In this document: positions 18,290 through 27,605 of the stretch, one piece after another | How the letters are laid out: each line of letters begins with the position of its first letter | Numbering within the stretch: the stretch's first letter is position 1 | Source of the DNA: Flavobacteriaceae bacterium | Lineage (GTDB): Bacteria > Bacteroidota > Bacteroidia > Flavobacteriales > Flavobacteriaceae | Direction of reading: 5' to 3' | Length of the DNA: 64,000 nucleotides | Assembly (NCBI GenBank): GCA_021739635.1 | Contig: JAIPBH010000013.1 | Coordinates: forward strand, 1-64,000 | Translations under genes and position numbers: made by a program | Notes under the pieces: model-generated | What the model was told of the DNA's origin: nothing | The model's input: only the letters and a program-made list of their open reading frames with translations | The model's database searches: none

Positions 18290-18454
18290 TTTATTTAAGT
18301 TTTTATTTTTGGTTTTATTAATTATATACTCAATAGACTATTCAAAATGAAAAAGGTTACATGCCTTTAAGAATCTTTAATACTCATAATCAATTATTTA
18401 AGAATATTTTAAGAAATCAATTATTAGTTCACCTTGATTTATATATTTTTACGC

Positions 18455-19672
18455 ATGCTAAAAAAAATTCTATTTATAATTATAGCTTGTAATTTATTTG
18501 TTGTGAAAGGGCAACAAAATGACAGTATTTCTTTTAAAAGAGGAATAGATAAACCAACTATTTTAGCATTACATCACTTTGGAATTTTTAGTTCAAGAAT
18601 ACATCAAAATTTTAAAACCTCTGCAAGTCTAAGCACATCGTTTAGCTTTAACTACGCTAGTGGCAATACATTTCATCCATTTGTAGAAACTTATATACCA
18701 AAAGACCCAGAAGTTCAAAAAGTGCAAAGTCAACTTATTTGGTATTATAGAAATTTCAACTTTATAAATCAAGAAACAACTCCTGCAGACTATATGAATA
18801 TTATTATTGATGCAGCAATTAAAGAGTTTAGGTTTAATATAAATATTCCAATAAACACTCAAAATGAATTAGATATTTCACTTCGTTCGTATTTAATAAC
18901 AAACGGAAAGTATCCATTTTCATTTTTTACAAGTGATGAAAGCATTGAATGGTTTCATAGTAATATTGCTGGCGGAGAAGATCCATACGGAAGACGCTAT
19001 TATGGATTAAACCAAGTTAACTTTAAATATACTGACAGACATGGAAAAATACTTGAACTGCATAATAATGATTTTTTTATAAGTGGTATTGAACTCAATC
19101 ATTTTTATTATCCATCATTTTTAATTAATAAAAATGAAAATTTGTTTTTTAATTTTGGAACACATTTAGGCATAAATACCGCAAAATACAATCCTTCAAT
19201 AGATGTAGGTATTTCTGCTAATGCCATTAAAAAATTTGTTTTAAAAAACAATAATGAAATTCATTTTGCTTTTGGTGCAAGTGGCTTACGCAAAAATGTT
19301 ATTAATTTTAATGATGTTGTTGATTTAGGAAATAATCCATATTTAGCAACTATTGAAAGTGACATTGAATTTACTAAATTCACCAAGAAAAAAAACTATA
19401 ATTCCATTGGAATTAATTACCAAATACAATCAAGATTCAATAAGCTAAAAGAAGCTGATTATTATAGATTAATTGGCAAATGGCAAGAAATTAATGGTGG
19501 TTGGCAACATGGCTTCTCCACGTTATATACAAGCCTTTCTAATTGGTCGTTTTTATATACTTATGGACAACCAAAATTTAAACTTACATTGTATTTTAAA
19601 GAAGATTTTAAAGTCAATAATGCTCCTGATTTTCAAACAGGAATTAGTATAACAATGCCGCTTTTAAAATAA
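18455..19672 (+). CDS. Secreted protein of unknown function, possible outer-membrane barrel
   Basis: 405 residues from ATG 18455; the in-frame TTG 21 bases upstream is a poorer start. A signal peptide ends near residue 20 (VVKGQ). Many alternating strand-like segments rich in N, F and Y follow. Examples are LDISLRSYLITNGKYPFSFF and LFFNFGTHLGINTAKYNPS. It ends GISITMPLLK, compatible with a terminal barrel strand. I do not recognise the family. It is divergent from the repeat protein and independent of the downstream gene. Confidence 0.55.
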   Translation: MLKKILFIIIACNLFVVKGQQNDSISFKRGIDKPTILALHHFGIFSSRIHQNFKTSASLSTSFSFNYASGNTFHPFVETYIPKDPEVQKVQSQLIWYYRNFNFINQETTPADYMNIIIDAAIKEFRFNINIPINTQNELDISLRSYLITNGKYPFSFFTSDESIEWFHSNIAGGEDPYGRRYYGLNQVNFKYTDRHGKILELHNNDFFISGIELNHFYYPSFLINKNENLFFNFGTHLGINTAKYNPSIDVGISANAIKKFVLKNNNEIHFAFGASGLRKNVINFNDVVDLGNNPYLATIESDIEFTKFTKKKNYNSIGINYQIQSRFNKLKEADYYRLIGKWQEINGGWQHGFSTLYTSLSNWSFLYTYGQPKFKLTLYFKEDFKVNNAPDFQTGISITMPLLK

Positions 19673-19746
19673 TACACCTATTTTTAATTGTCTTTCCTTT
19701 TGTTAATTAAGAGTTAAAATAATAAAGGCCATTAAACCTTTTTAAA

Positions 19747-19768
19747 ATTGCTATGTCTTAATAGCAAT
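19747..19768. promoter_or_regulatory. 8-bp inverted repeat in the leader of the next gene
   Basis: ATTGCTAT and ATAGCAAT separated by six bases, 22 bases before the ATG at 19791. It could be a regulator site or an mRNA hairpin; nothing identifies the factor. Confidence 0.3.
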
Positions 19769-19790
19769 AAACTCATAAATAATTTATAAC

Positions 19791-20246
19791 ATGAAAAAAT
19801 TAATATTAATTGCAATAGCAATGATAGCTATTCAAGTATCAGCTCAAGACTCAAAAGAAAGGCCAAACAAAGAAAGAAGTGCAAAAATGGAAAAATTGCA
19901 AGATGTAACTCCTGAAGAAATGGCCTCATTGCAAACAAAAAAAATGACTTTACAATTGGGTTTAAATGAATCACAACAAAAGGAAATTCAAAAAATAAAT
20001 TTGGAGAATGCTAAAGACAGAAAAGCAAAAATGGAAGCAAGAAAAGCTCAAAAAGCAAATGGAACTATAACAAAACCATCAAAAGAAGAGCAATTAAAAA
20101 TGATGAATGAGCGATTAGATAACCAAATTGAAATGAAAGAAAAAATGAAAAAGATTTTAAATGATGAGCAATTTGCTAAATGGGAAAAACAACAACAAGA
20201 AGTGAATAAAAAACGCGAAGAAATGCCTAAGCGTGGAAATAAATAA
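19791..20246 (+). CDS. Exported Spy/CpxP-like, lysine-rich helical protein
   Basis: 151 residues with a signal peptide (about 1-18, QVSAQ). The mature chain is almost entirely charged helix rich in K, E, M and Q. LQLGLNESQQKEIQKINLEN and a repeat of similar register near the end (MKKILNDEQFAKWEKQ) recall DUF4890 or Spy-type periplasmic proteins. Those bind unfolded proteins or metals in other bacteria. The role here is inferred only from this general resemblance. A terminator follows about 60 bases after the stop. Confidence 0.65.
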   Translation: MKKLILIAIAMIAIQVSAQDSKERPNKERSAKMEKLQDVTPEEMASLQTKKMTLQLGLNESQQKEIQKINLENAKDRKAKMEARKAQKANGTITKPSKEEQLKMMNERLDNQIEMKEKMKKILNDEQFAKWEKQQQEVNKKREEMPKRGNK

Positions 20247-20277
20247 AAATAATCAGTTTTAATTAATTGATTGTTTG

Positions 20278-20305
20278 GTTAGTTAGTTTAGTTAGTTTAG
20301 TTTTT
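20278..20305. repeat. Short GTTAGTTTA direct repeats
   Basis: A low-complexity run of GTTA and GTTTA units just before a terminator stem. Probably slippage-derived. Confidence 0.45.
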
Positions 20306-20337
20306 AAAGCCTTTCCTAAATTTGGAAAGGCTTTTTT
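20306..20337. terminator. Terminator
   Basis: Stem AAAGCCTTTCC with its complement (20306-20316 and 20324-20334), a 7-base loop and a T tract. It serves the helical protein gene and possibly the convergent hemL. Confidence 0.85.
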
Positions 20338-20339
20338 AT

Positions 20340-21626
20340 TTATAGTTTACTTGCAACTTTATTAACAGCCTGGATAGTAACATCTAAATCTTCATAAGTT
20401 AAAGCATCTGTAATAAACCAAGTTTCAAAAGCACTGGGTGCAATATAAATTCCTTCTTGTAACATACCATGAAAGAATTTTTTAAAAGTTTCATTATTTC
20501 CATTAGCAGAAGTTTCAAAATCTACAACATTTTCTTCAGTAAAATGTATGGAAATCATAGAACCTACTCTATTTATTTTATGATTTATTCTGTTATTATT
20601 TAAAACTTCTGCAAACCCTTTATGAAGGTATTCTGTTTTCTCTGCTAATCTTGTAAAAATTTCTGAATCATTATTCAATGCTTCTAACATAGCTAAACCT
20701 GCTGCCATTGCTAAGGGGTTTCCACTTAAAGTTCCTGCTTGATACACTGGCCCTAATGGCGCTAAATGATTCATAATTTCAGATCGAGCTGCAAACGCAC
20801 CAACCGGTAAACCGCCACCTATAACTTTTCCAAAGCAAACAATATCTGCTTTAACATTGTAAAGTTCTTGAGCTCCGCCTTTTGCTAATCTGAATCCTGT
20901 CATTACCTCATCAAAAATGAGTAATATATTGTGTGCATCACAAAGTGTTCTTAATGCTTGTAAAAAACCTTCTTTTGGTGGAATACAACCCATATTTCCA
21001 GCAACTGGTTCTATAATAATACAAGCTATTTCATTTTTATTAGCTTCTATAAGTGACTTTACACTATCTATATTATTATAGGTTGCCAGCAAAGTATCTT
21101 TAGCGGTTCCTTTGGTAACACCAGGACTATTTGGTGAACCAAATGTAATAGCGCCGCTTCCCGCTTGTATTAAAAACGAATCACTATGACCATGATAACA
21201 ACCTGCAAATTTTACAATCTTTTCCTTTTGTGTAAAACCTCTTGCTAATCTGATAGCACTCATACAAGCCTCTGTTCCAGAATTAACAAAACGAATTTTA
21301 TCAATATTAGGCACCATTGAAACTGCTAATTCGGCTATTTGAGTTTCAATTTCGGTAGGCATCCCAAAAGATGTTCCTTTTTTTGCTTTTTCTATAACAG
21401 CATTAACAACAGGTTCGTAAGCATGCCCAAGAATCATTGGTCCCCATGAATTAATATAATCAATTAAGGTATTACCATCTTCGTCATATAAATAAGCTCC
21501 TTTTGCTTCTTTCACAAAAATGGGTGTTCCTCCAACGGCTTTAAAGGCTCTTACTGGTGAATTCACTCCGCCTGGAATAAAGGTTTCTGCTTGTGCAAAT
21601 AATGCACTACTTCGTTTATAATTCAT
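20340..21626 (-). CDS. hemL: Glutamate-1-semialdehyde 2,1-aminomutase
   Basis: PLP enzyme that converts glutamate-1-semialdehyde to 5-aminolevulinate in the C5 haem pathway. 428 residues from ATG 21626, the usual length; an in-frame ATG five codons upstream is possible. Signatures are [18 protein letters not shown] near the start, [32 protein letters not shown] and the PLP lysine K267 in [11 protein letters not shown]. It follows the glucosaminidase gene on the same strand by 26 bases. Haem supply suits the cytochrome bd genes elsewhere in the window, but there is no direct link. Confidence 0.95.
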   Translation of the reverse strand: MNYKRSSALFAQAETFIPGGVNSPVRAFKAVGGTPIFVKEAKGAYLYDEDGNTLIDYINSWGPMILGHAYEPVVNAVIEKAKKGTSFGMPTEIETQIAELAVSMVPNIDKIRFVNSGTEACMSAIRLARGFTQKEKIVKFAGCYHGHSDSFLIQAGSGAITFGSPNSPGVTKGTAKDTLLATYNNIDSVKSLIEANKNEIACIIIEPVAGNMGCIPPKEGFLQALRTLCDAHNILLIFDEVMTGFRLAKGGAQELYNVKADIVCFGKVIGGGLPVGAFAARSEIMNHLAPLGPVYQAGTLSGNPLAMAAGLAMLEALNNDSEIFTRLAEKTEYLHKGFAEVLNNNRINHKINRVGSMISIHFTEENVVDFETSANGNNETFKKFFHGMLQEGIYIAPSAFETWFITDALTYEDLDVTIQAVNKVASKL

Positions 21627-21652
21627 ATTAATTTTAATCAATTATATCTTTA

Positions 21653-22720
21653 TTATTTTATCAATAACTCTTGCCCAACACTAACGTTGGTATCATTTAA
21701 ATGGTTTAGCTGTTGCAATGCTTGTACTGTTGTATTGTGTTTTTTTGAAATAGAATACAAGGTATCACCTTTTTCAACCGTATATGTAACACTTTCAACA
21801 ACTTCTTTTTCTTTTATTTTTAATTCTTGTCCTAAACTTATTGAATGTTCTGTTAGTCCATTTATTTCTTGAAGGTCACTTACAGTAGTGTTAAACTTTT
21901 TTGATATAGAATATAAGGTGTCTCCTTTTTCAACTGTGTAAGTATTATTCTTTACTTGAATCTCTTTTCCAGAAACTTTGCTGCTATTTTTTTCAGATGA
22001 GCTACCAATTTCATTACCTTCTTCTATTTCATACGTATTATTTTCAACTACTGTAGCTGGTGATTTTGTCTTATTTTTATATTTATTGCCAAGTACTTCT
22101 TTATCTAACTTATACAATTCATACCGTTCAATCAAACTAACAAGTTTATTAGGATATTGCTTGTCTGTTGCATAACCAGCAGCTTTTAATTCTTTAGCCC
22201 AAGCTTTATAATCATCTTTATCTAAATCAAATAATTTTGAGTAACGCTTACGGGTTGTTAAAAATAGTGAATGATCTCTGTATGAATATTTGGCATTATG
22301 ATACTTTCTAAAACATTCTTGTAAAGCATCGTCATCATGATAAATTTTGGCTCCAGTCCAATCGTGGCATTTGATTCCAAAGTGATTATTGGCTTCCATA
22401 GAAAGACGCCCTTTACCAGAGTTAGATTCTAAAATACCTTGCGCTAAGGTGATGCTTGCCGGAATACCATATAACCTCATTTCCTCTTGTGCAATAGCAC
22501 TAAATCTTGCTAAATATTCTTCTGTAGAGTTGATTTTTACCGGCTCATCAATAGTTACCTCTGCATTTTCAATAACCTGATTTTCGTTTGGATTTTCAGC
22601 TTTTATTATGCGTTCTGTTTTTGTTTTAGTTACTTTATGCTTTCTTACAGTTGATTTTTTTGAACCACAACTAAAAATAAAGATTCCTAAAAATAATAAC
22701 AACGCTATTTTCTTTATCAT
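21653..22720 (-). CDS. LysM glucosaminidase lipoprotein (peptidoglycan hydrolase)
   Basis: 355 residues from ATG 22720; a TTG nine bases upstream overlaps the neighbouring gene and is rejected. A lipoprotein signal (FIFSC) is followed by a glycoside hydrolase 73-type glucosaminidase domain (about 65-205). This includes ITLAQGILESNSGKG, whose Glu is the likely catalytic acid, and NNHFGIKCHDW. Two LysM domains (YTVEKGDTLYSISKK in both) end the protein and bind peptidoglycan. It probably cleaves glycan strands during wall growth or separation. It lies one base after the PLP desulfhydrase-like gene. Confidence 0.9.
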   Translation of the reverse strand: MIKKIALLLFLGIFIFSCGSKKSTVRKHKVTKTKTERIIKAENPNENQVIENAEVTIDEPVKINSTEEYLARFSAIAQEEMRLYGIPASITLAQGILESNSGKGRLSMEANNHFGIKCHDWTGAKIYHDDDALQECFRKYHNAKYSYRDHSLFLTTRKRYSKLFDLDKDDYKAWAKELKAAGYATDKQYPNKLVSLIERYELYKLDKEVLGNKYKNKTKSPATVVENNTYEIEEGNEIGSSSEKNSSKVSGKEIQVKNNTYTVEKGDTLYSISKKFNTTVSDLQEINGLTEHSISLGQELKIKEKEVVESVTYTVEKGDTLYSISKKHNTTVQALQQLNHLNDTNVSVGQELLIK

Positions 22721-22721
22721 A

Positions 22722-23633
22722 CTACTCAATTATTGGCATTTTTTTTTGTTTTAAAACTATATTCATTCCAGAAATTCCTTGCAAGCCTCCGGTATGAATA
22801 GCTAATATTTTTGATCCCTTTGGAAAGTACCCTTTTTCTAATAAATCAAAAATTCCAAACATCATTTTTCCTGTATAAACTGGATCTAATTGAATGTTAT
22901 TATCATTTTTAAACTGATTAATAAACTGAATCAATGTTTCATTTACTTTTGCATAACCACCAAAATGATAATCAGTCATAATATTCCAATTTTTTTTGCT
23001 GACAAATTTACTAATATCTTCATTTAAAAACGACCCTTTTAAGGCAGGAAATCCTAAAACTTGTTGACTAGTTTTTGAACTATTTATAATTCCAGAAATG
23101 GTTCCACCTGTTCCAATAGCACAACACACAAAATCAAAGTTAGTATCGCTATCCGATAATATTTCTTCACATCCTTTAACAGCCAATGTATTGGTTCCTC
23201 CTTCAGGCAATACATAAAATTCACCAAATTCTTTCCTTAATTTTTCAATAAATACAGATGAATGTTTTTCCCTAAAAAGTTCTCTTGATGTAAAATAAAA
23301 CTGCATACCACAAGCCTTAGCAAATGATAACGTAGGATTTTCATGAATCTTGTCTTGTAATTCATCGCCTCTTATAACTCCAATAGTTTTAAAACCAAAT
23401 TCTTTGCCTGCAAAAGCTGCTGCTGCAATATGATTTGAAAAAGCGCCACCAAAAGTTAGCAAAGTATTACATTCTAATCTTTTAGCTTCTTCTATATTGT
23501 ATTTTAGCTTTCTGTATTTGTTTCCTGAAATAAAGGGATGAATCTCATCTTCGCGTTTTAAAAATAAGTCAACACCATATTTATTGGGTAATAAAATAGG
23601 CTGATTTATACTTTTATTTATACTGAAAATCAT
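22722..23633 (-). CDS. ACC deaminase / D-cysteine desulfhydrase-like PLP enzyme
   Basis: 303 residues, cytoplasmic. The PLP lysine lies in SGNKYRKLKYNIEEAK, and the cofactor phosphate loop is GTGGTISGI. Family members deaminate 1-aminocyclopropane-1-carboxylate or desulfhydrate D-cysteine. Close homologues in Bacteroidota are mostly of unproven specificity, so the substrate is left open. It overlaps the upstream small gene by 20 bases and nearly touches the downstream glucosaminidase, suggesting one transcript. Confidence 0.85.
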   Translation of the reverse strand: MIFSINKSINQPILLPNKYGVDLFLKREDEIHPFISGNKYRKLKYNIEEAKRLECNTLLTFGGAFSNHIAAAAFAGKEFGFKTIGVIRGDELQDKIHENPTLSFAKACGMQFYFTSRELFREKHSSVFIEKLRKEFGEFYVLPEGGTNTLAVKGCEEILSDSDTNFDFVCCAIGTGGTISGIINSSKTSQQVLGFPALKGSFLNEDISKFVSKKNWNIMTDYHFGGYAKVNETLIQFINQFKNDNNIQLDPVYTGKMMFGIFDLLEKGYFPKGSKILAIHTGGLQGISGMNIVLKQKKMPIIE

Positions 23634-23961
23634 GCTTGCAAAGATACTTTAAAAATTGCCAAAATCCTCTTAACTTAAGGTAGTTTGCATTATTTTCATT
23701 AGCAAATGCTTCCCTTTCAAAAGAAATATTTTTATAGGCCAAATACCAGCTTTTATATTGGTACAATCGAATTAAAAATTCAATGCCATACCAAACAAAA
23801 AAAGGAATAATTAAAAATTCCAACTGTTGTTTTAAATGAATATTTTCATGATTTAGCAATACCACGTCATTTTTAAATGTTTTATCTTTTAAAAACACAA
23901 AAGGAAAAATAGCTAACCCAACATAGCCTTTTGGCACTAAATATTTAGAACATAAAATCAT
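23614..23961 (-). CDS. Small membrane-associated protein with HExxH-like motif
   Basis: 115 residues. LNHENIHLKQQLEFL contains HENIH, which fits HExxH. A hydrophobic segment follows (LIIPFFVWYGIEFLI), and a later FEREAFANE could supply a third ligand. This pattern recalls a small M56-like metalloprotease, but the family is usually annotated as hypothetical. It overlaps the PLP enzyme gene by 20 bases and is divergent from the DUF5522 gene. Confidence 0.6.
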   Translation of the reverse strand: MILCSKYLVPKGYVGLAIFPFVFLKDKTFKNDVVLLNHENIHLKQQLEFLIIPFFVWYGIEFLIRLYQYKSWYLAYKNISFEREAFANENNANYLKLRGFWQFLKYLCKHDFQYK

Positions 23962-24011
23962 AAAGATACCAATTCAAAAATCAATCCAAATTACATTATC
24001 TTTGTGATACT

Positions 24012-24167
24012 ATGAAGAAAATTATTCCTATTGAAGAGGGAGATTATTATTTAACACCTGAAGGCTATCGGTGTTTTACAGAGCAATACCACTTAAAACG
24101 TGGTTATTGTTGTGAAAGCAATTGCAGACATTGCCCATATGGTTTTTCTAAAAAAACATCATGTTAA
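24012..24167 (+). CDS. DUF5522 small cysteine-rich protein
   Basis: 51 residues beginning MKKIIPIEEGDYYLTPEGYR. The second half has GYCCESNCRHCPYGF, a dense cysteine cluster (C33, C34, C38, C41) that could bind zinc or an iron-sulfur cluster. It matches the short DUF5522 proteins of Bacteroidota and proteobacteria, whose role is unknown. A TATCTTTG box (23997-24004) lies seven bases before the ATG. Confidence 0.85.
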   Translation: MKKIIPIEEGDYYLTPEGYRCFTEQYHLKRGYCCESNCRHCPYGFSKKTSC

Positions 24168-24323
24168 GTTTATAGTTAAAAACACTATTCTTAAGAAATC
24201 TATTGGTATAATTATTGATGTTAATTAAACAAAAGTTTTTAAACACTCATATTAATTAGTTTGAACTATTCTTTAATCTTTAAACATAGTTTATTAAATT
24301 TAATGTAACTAAAAAATTGCACT

Positions 24324-24923
24324 ATGAAAAAATTGAAACAACTACGTAAGCCCTTATTTGAAATAAGAAGCGTAAAAAACAATCTACTAAAATTCATTCC
24401 ACTTTTAGCCATTTTAATGGTGTTAACATCATGCAGTTCTGTAAGAGTTGCAACTGATTATGATAAGAATGCAAATTTTACTAATTACAAAACCTTTGCG
24501 TTCTTTAAAACAGGTATTGATAAAGCAGAGATAAGTGATTTAGATAAACGTCGCATTCTAAGAGCCATAGAATCAGAACTTTTAGCAAAAGGATTTACAA
24601 AATCTGAAACCCCAGATTTACTAATCAGCTTATTTACAAAATCAAACCAAAGGGTTAATGTTTACAACAACTATTGGGGTAATGGCGCTTGGGGTTGGGG
24701 CGGATTTGGTCCTGGTTGGGGTTGGGGTTGGAATCAACCAAATGTAACAACATCTACTGAAGGAACCTTATATATTGACCTGATTGATGCTAATAAAAAA
24801 GAACTGGTTTGGCAAGGTATGGGAACCGGTTATTTATCAAGAAATATGGATAAAAAAGAAGAACGCATAAAAGAATTTGTTGCTAAAATTATGGAGAAAT
24901 ATCCTCCTGGAATGGCACAATAA
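24324..24923 (+). CDS. DUF4136 lipoprotein
   Basis: 199 residues. An unusually long N-terminal region (about 35 residues) precedes the lipobox LTSC, so the true start could be an internal codon; no better ATG is visible. The mature part shows DUF4136 features: DYDKNANFTNYKTFAFF, then LLISLFTKSNQ, a tryptophan/glycine-rich loop (WGWGGFGPGWGWGW) and GTLYIDLIDANKKELVWQG. Cell-envelope protein of unknown function. A strong terminator follows. Confidence 0.82.
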   Translation: MKKLKQLRKPLFEIRSVKNNLLKFIPLLAILMVLTSCSSVRVATDYDKNANFTNYKTFAFFKTGIDKAEISDLDKRRILRAIESELLAKGFTKSETPDLLISLFTKSNQRVNVYNNYWGNGAWGWGGFGPGWGWGWNQPNVTTSTEGTLYIDLIDANKKELVWQGMGTGYLSRNMDKKEERIKEFVAKIMEKYPPGMAQ

Positions 24924-24932
24924 CTCATTACT

Positions 24933-24962
24933 AAAGCGATTCAAATTTGAATCGCTTTTTTT
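24933..24962. terminator. Terminator
   Basis: A perfect 26-base palindrome (AAAGCGATTCAAA and its complement, 24933-24958) followed by a T tract. Confidence 0.88.
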
Positions 24963-25034
24963 ATTTAACACCACTACTTTTCTCCTTTTCTGCATTATTT
25001 GTATTTTTACTTAAAACCACATTTAAAATCATCC

Positions 25035-26801
25035 ATGGATAACTCAATAGAATCAAACCCTATTTTAAACCGGTTGCCTAAACATTTGCGTCAATTTATA
25101 AAACCTCAAAATTATGAGGATTATTCGGCCATTGACCAAGCTGTTTGGCGCTATGTCATGCGGAAAAATGTTGATTTTTTGAGTAAAGTTGCACATCAAT
25201 CATATTTAAAAGGATTAAAACAAACGGGAATTTCTATAGATAATATTCCAAATATGTATGGCATGAACCGAATACTAAAAGACATTGGTTGGGCAGCAGT
25301 GGCTGTTGATGGCTTTATTCCGCCAAATGCTTTTATGGAATTTCAAGCTTACAATGTATTAGTCATTGCAAGTGATATAAGGCAATTAGAACATATTGAA
25401 TATACACCAGCGCCAGATATTATTCACGAAGGTGCAGGCCATGCCCCAATTATTGCAAATCCTGAATATGCTGAATATTTAAGACGTTTTGGTGAAATAG
25501 GCTGTAAAGCAATTTCATCAGCTAAAGATTATGAATTATATGAAGCTGTTAGAAAACTATCAATAATAAAAGAAGCTCCAAATTCAACTAAAAATGACAT
25601 AAATTCCGCTGAGAAAGAAGTTGAAACACTTCAACAAAATATGGGAGAACCAAGCGAAATGGCACTTATTAGAAATTTGCATTGGTGGACTGTGGAGTAT
25701 GGACTTATTGGAACGGTAGAAAATCCAAAAATTTATGGAGCTGGTTTACTATCATCTATTGGAGAAAGTGCTTGGTGTATAACAGATGCTGTTAAAAAAC
25801 TACCTTATACCATAGAAGCTACATTTAAAGATTTTGACATTACTAAACCTCAACCTCAACTTTATGCGACTCCAGATTTTGCACATTTAAGTTTGATTTT
25901 AGAAGAATTTGCCAATACAATGGCTTTAAGAAAAGGTGGTTTATCAGGAATTCAAAAATTAATCCATTCAAATACTTTAGGCACAATTGAATTGAGTACT
26001 GGCATTCAAATTTCAGGAGTATTTACAAACGTTATTGAAGATTTTGGTAAACCTATTTATATTCAAACAATTGGAAAAACGGCGCTTTCTTACAGAGAAA
26101 AAGAATTAATTGGTCATGGTGTTGAAAACCATAATCAAGGTTTTGGCTCTCCAATAGGAAAATTAAAAGGTATCAATCTAGCGATTGAAGATATGAGTCC
26201 TAGAGACTTAAGTGCTTATAATATTTATGAAGAAAAAACCGTAACATTAGAATTTGAAGGAGGCATTTCTGTGTCAGGTGAAATTATTACCGGAAAGCGT
26301 AATTTACAAGGAAAAATAATTTTAGTTAGTTTTAAAAACTGCACGGTAAAACACTATAATACTGTTTTATTTGAACCAAGTAGTGGAATTTATGATATGG
26401 CAGTGGGAAAAGAGGTTGTTTCAGCATTTTCAGGTCCAGCGGATTTGCATAGTTTTGATTTAATTACTCATATTCCTTCATCACAAACTATTCACATAAA
26501 AAAATCAGAAAAACAATTACAATTAGAAAGATTATATCAGCAAATTAGAGATTATAGAGAAGACAAAAACAAAACTATTTCAAGAACAAAAGTATTAGAA
26601 GAACTTATAAAAAATCATTCAACAGATTGGTTGTTAACTATTGAAATTTATGAGCTTGCAATTTTTGGAAATGAAACAGTTTTAGCAAATAATTGTTTAG
26701 ACCATTTAGAAACAATAAAACAACACAAACCGCAAGTAGGCAAATTAATTGATGATGGATTAGAGATTATTAAACATAAAGACTTGCTTAAAACTACCTA
26801 A
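25035..26801 (+). CDS. Aromatic amino acid hydroxylase (phenylalanine 4-monooxygenase-like)
   Basis: 588 residues from ATG 25035; a TTG 36 bases upstream is less likely. The iron-binding motif PDIIHEGAGHAPII gives H131 and H136, with E221 in WWTVEYGL completing the facial triad. The family hydroxylates phenylalanine or other aromatic amino acids with a pterin cofactor. It is about twice the length of the bacterial core enzyme. An extra region of about 250 residues after the catalytic domain includes VTLEFEGGISVSGEI and no domain I can name. The substrate is inferred. It converges with the enoyl-CoA hydratase gene, overlapping by eight bases. Confidence 0.88.
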   Translation: MDNSIESNPILNRLPKHLRQFIKPQNYEDYSAIDQAVWRYVMRKNVDFLSKVAHQSYLKGLKQTGISIDNIPNMYGMNRILKDIGWAAVAVDGFIPPNAFMEFQAYNVLVIASDIRQLEHIEYTPAPDIIHEGAGHAPIIANPEYAEYLRRFGEIGCKAISSAKDYELYEAVRKLSIIKEAPNSTKNDINSAEKEVETLQQNMGEPSEMALIRNLHWWTVEYGLIGTVENPKIYGAGLLSSIGESAWCITDAVKKLPYTIEATFKDFDITKPQPQLYATPDFAHLSLILEEFANTMALRKGGLSGIQKLIHSNTLGTIELSTGIQISGVFTNVIEDFGKPIYIQTIGKTALSYREKELIGHGVENHNQGFGSPIGKLKGINLAIEDMSPRDLSAYNIYEEKTVTLEFEGGISVSGEIITGKRNLQGKIILVSFKNCTVKHYNTVLFEPSSGIYDMAVGKEVVSAFSGPADLHSFDLITHIPSSQTIHIKKSEKQLQLERLYQQIRDYREDKNKTISRTKVLEELIKNHSTDWLLTIEIYELAIFGNETVLANNCLDHLETIKQHKPQVGKLIDDGLEIIKHKDLLKTT

Positions 26802-27546
26802 ATCGTTTCAACGTATTTTTTGTAAACTCACTTAACACTAATTTACCGCTAATTTTTGCACGTTCTAACAATAATGAATCCCAATGAGACGTGTTTTCCC
26901 AAAAAACTTTTTTGATTTCCTTTAAAGCTTCAGGGTTATAACTTGCCAATTTTTCGGCTAATTGTTTTACAGCCTCATCTAACGCTTCTGTGGTTTCAAA
27001 AACTTCGGCATATAAACCTTTATCTTTTGCATATTCTGGAGAAAAAAAAGATTCAGCATCAATAGTCATTTCAGACATGGCTATTTTACCCATTTTTCTT
27101 GAAACGACTGGTTCTATAACAAATGGACCAATACCAATACTTAACTCACTTAATCGTATGGATGCATGTTTTGTTGCCAAACAATAATCTGTTGCGGCTG
27201 CTAAACCAACGCCTCCACCAACGGCTTTTCCTTGAACACGACCAATAATCAACTTTGGACATAGTCTCATAGCATTAATGACGTTAGCAAATCCTGAGAA
27301 AAACTGCGTTCCTGCATCTTCATCTTCAATAGTTACAACCTCATTAAAACTGGCGCCTGCACAAAATGTTCTATCACCTCCACTTTTTAATACTATTACT
27401 GTAATAGCATCATTGTTTCCTGCTTCTGTAATAGTCTTTTCTAATAAAAACAATATATCACTAGGTATAGAATTTCTATTAGGATGAAAAAAGGTGATGT
27501 ACCCTACTCCATTTTCAACTATTAATTTTACATACGGATTGTTCAT
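26794..27546 (-). CDS. Enoyl-CoA hydratase/isomerase family protein
   Basis: 250 residues, crotonase fold. The oxyanion-hole regions are visible: CAGASFNEV near residue 63 and VQGKAVGGGVGLAAATDYCLA near 105-125. LSIGIGPFVIEPVVSRKMG follows. The second catalytic Glu of classical hydratases is not clearly placed, so isomerase or another crotonase activity is possible. It lies 59 bases after the dehydratase gene on the same strand. Confidence 0.85.
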   Translation of the reverse strand: MNNPYVKLIVENGVGYITFFHPNRNSIPSDILFLLEKTITEAGNNDAITVIVLKSGGDRTFCAGASFNEVVTIEDEDAGTQFFSGFANVINAMRLCPKLIIGRVQGKAVGGGVGLAAATDYCLATKHASIRLSELSIGIGPFVIEPVVSRKMGKIAMSEMTIDAESFFSPEYAKDKGLYAEVFETTEALDEAVKQLAEKLASYNPEALKEIKKVFWENTSHWDSLLLERAKISGKLVLSEFTKNTLKRFR

Positions 27547-27605
27547 AAATTCTATTTCTCGATAAAATTAAGAATTGTATTTCAGTTTAAGTATCTAATT
27601 GAAGG

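Noticed and set aside
24304-24308. Half-site GTAAC before the DUF4136 gene
   Set aside because: Only one half is present and the promoter geometry does not match.
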